Assembly: GCF_001483135.1 (NCBI RefSeq)
Contig: NZ_LNAL01000003.1
Location: 1-64,000, forward strand
DNA length: 64,000 nucleotides
Direction: 5' to 3'
DNA from: Solirubrum puertoriconensis
GTDB taxonomy: Bacteria > Bacteroidota > Bacteroidia > Cytophagales > Hymenobacteraceae
This document shows positions 63,106-64,000 of this stretch, piece by piece. How positions within the stretch are numbered: position 1 is the stretch's first letter; every line of letters starts with the position of its first letter. Under the pieces are notes generated by a model. It worked only from the letters and a program-made list of their open reading frames with translations, was not told the origin of the DNA and did not search any database. A program made the translations under genes and the position numbers.

Positions 63106-64000
63106 ATGTCGCAGAATGTGTTGGAGGAAGTCTTGGCCTGTTTCACGGCGCCGGCCGTAAGCCAGGTAAGCGCAGTGGTGGGAGAAAGCGAAACAGGCAT
63201 CAGGAAAGCTTTGCCCAAAGTAGTGCCGCTGGTACTGAGCAACTTTATTAAACTCTCGGAGCAAGTGGGTGGCAGCGAGGTAATCTGGACGATGGCACAC
63301 GATGCCTACCGTGCCGATATCCAAGCCGATGTGTTGGCTGCCGAAAACGAAAGCAGCCCAGCACACCGAGGCCAACAGCTCATCCGCTCGCTACTGACGG
63401 AGAGCAACCACCGGCGCATAGGCGAAATAGCCCTGGAAAGCGGCTTGCGTCATGCCGCGGTTGAGCGAGTGTTGGGGATTGTAGCTCCCGTAATGCTGGG
63501 CGTATTGGGCCAGTACGCTACCACGCAGCCGCTCGATGCTTCAGCACTAGGCCGCTGGTTGCAAACCCAACGCAGCAGTGTTTCGGGCTTGCTGCTAACC
63601 GAGCGGGAGCGTGGCTTGGCTGCGCCGCAGCCCGTACCCGCCGAGCCTAGGCGTGCTGCACCGGCCGTGCACGAGCCAGTAGGAGCATCGGAGGGCTTTC
63701 CGCAGCGGCAGTGGCTGTGGCCGGCGCTACTAGTATTGCTGGCGGTGCTTACCGGATTTTTTCTGGGGCAAAACCGCACTGCACCCATTGCCAGCTTGCC
63801 AACCGCTAATTCCTACACAGCCGGCCTAGGTGCCGCCAACGAGCCCGCAGCACAAAGAGTAATGCCCACGCGCTCAGCCGAAAACCTAGTAGCCGACGAC
63901 CCCACAACCACCGCAGTTAGTGGCCGTTACGACGTCACCACCGAAAACTACATTTACGATACCGGCAAACCAGTGCAGCTCACGCTGCTGGGCGGCGTTA
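63106..64000 (+). CDS. DUF937-like membrane protein, cut by window edge
   Basis: At least 298 residues, open at the right edge, so 3' partial. The N-terminal helical domain (about 1-160: LEEVLACFTAPAVSQVSAVV, then GIRKALPKVVPLVLSNFIKL, then HAAVERVLGIVAPVMLGVLG) resembles DUF937. One TM helix (LWPALLVLLAVLTGFFLG, near 205-222) follows. The last part YIYDTGKPVQLTLLGGV is the start of a beta domain often joined to an OmpA-like module in this family. It starts at ATG 63106 after an AT-rich leader with a perfect DnaA-box sequence. Probably binds the cell envelope; inference. Confidence 0.75.
   Translation, partial: MSQNVLEEVLACFTAPAVSQVSAVVGESETGIRKALPKVVPLVLSNFIKLSEQVGGSEVIWTMAHDAYRADIQADVLAAENESSPAHRGQQLIRSLLTESNHRRIGEIALESGLRHAAVERVLGIVAPVMLGVLGQYATTQPLDASALGRWLQTQRSSVSGLLLTERERGLAAPQPVPAEPRRAAPAVHEPVGASEGFPQRQWLWPALLVLLAVLTGFFLGQNRTAPIASLPTANSYTAGLGAANEPAAQRVMPTRSAENLVADDPTTTAVSGRYDVTTENYIYDTGKPVQLTLLGGV

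Overview
The window looks like a chromosomal segment of a Bacteroidota bacterium, most likely Hymenobacter or a close Cytophagales relative. I infer this from the type IX secretion genes (porU, porV, porZ and proteins with C-terminal sorting domains), from promoter cores of the Bacteroidota form TAnnTTTG with an upstream TTG, from the near absence of Shine-Dalgarno sites, and from the protein sequences. GC content looks like roughly 55-60% by eye. I see no tRNA gene, CRISPR array, transposase or prophage. Most of the segment is conserved housekeeping sequence with a few lineage-specific genes.

Layout. The left edge is the 3' end of a 23S rRNA gene followed by 5S and long hairpins (1-1464). 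A leftward block (9527 to 1506) carries an MBL hydrolase, pssA, porU, porV and an M16-like protein without the zinc motif. A rightward block (9619-19054) has an FAD oxidoreductase, a propeller/beta-barrel outer-membrane protein and the cytochrome c maturation operon ccmBCDEF. A T9SS cargo protein (19133-21067, minus) faces it. From 21196 to 28998 (plus) come a DUF2520 protein, ferredoxin, iscX, a KdsC-like phosphatase, a cold-shock protein, a UbiA prenyltransferase, two tandem beta-barrel proteins and purH.

The rod-shape/elongasome locus mreB-mreC-mreD-mrdA-rodA fills 29184-35104. From 35209 to 44094, mostly minus, lie a conserved hypothetical, a second ferredoxin (plus), recO, porZ, thymidine kinase, three consecutive FKBP-type isomerases and an NrnA-like DHH phosphoesterase. 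After ndk (plus) the minus strand has a nucleoside transporter, superoxide dismutase, tadA, a small hypothetical, a giant ABC permease/M1 aminopeptidase fusion with its ATPase, and two small exported or membrane-anchored proteins flanking a REPIN-like repeat. The right end has aspS, a low-GC membrane protein, an orphan four-helix-bundle sensor opposite a propeller histidine kinase/NarL regulator pair, a signal-peptide-only reading frame, a 3'-5' exonuclease and a DUF937 membrane protein cut by the window edge.

The most unusual signal is sequence-wide: the palindrome CCTAGG occurs about 85 times (counted by eye), in genes on both strands and between genes, several times more often than composition predicts, although CTAG-containing words are rare in most bacteria. 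I know of no described role for it in this group, and I regard it as the best candidate here for an undescribed system. Other points of interest are a CxxxY-type CcmE, an apparently inactive M16 protein, a perfect inverted repeat between mreB and mreC, TTG starts on mrdA and rodA, and the REPIN.
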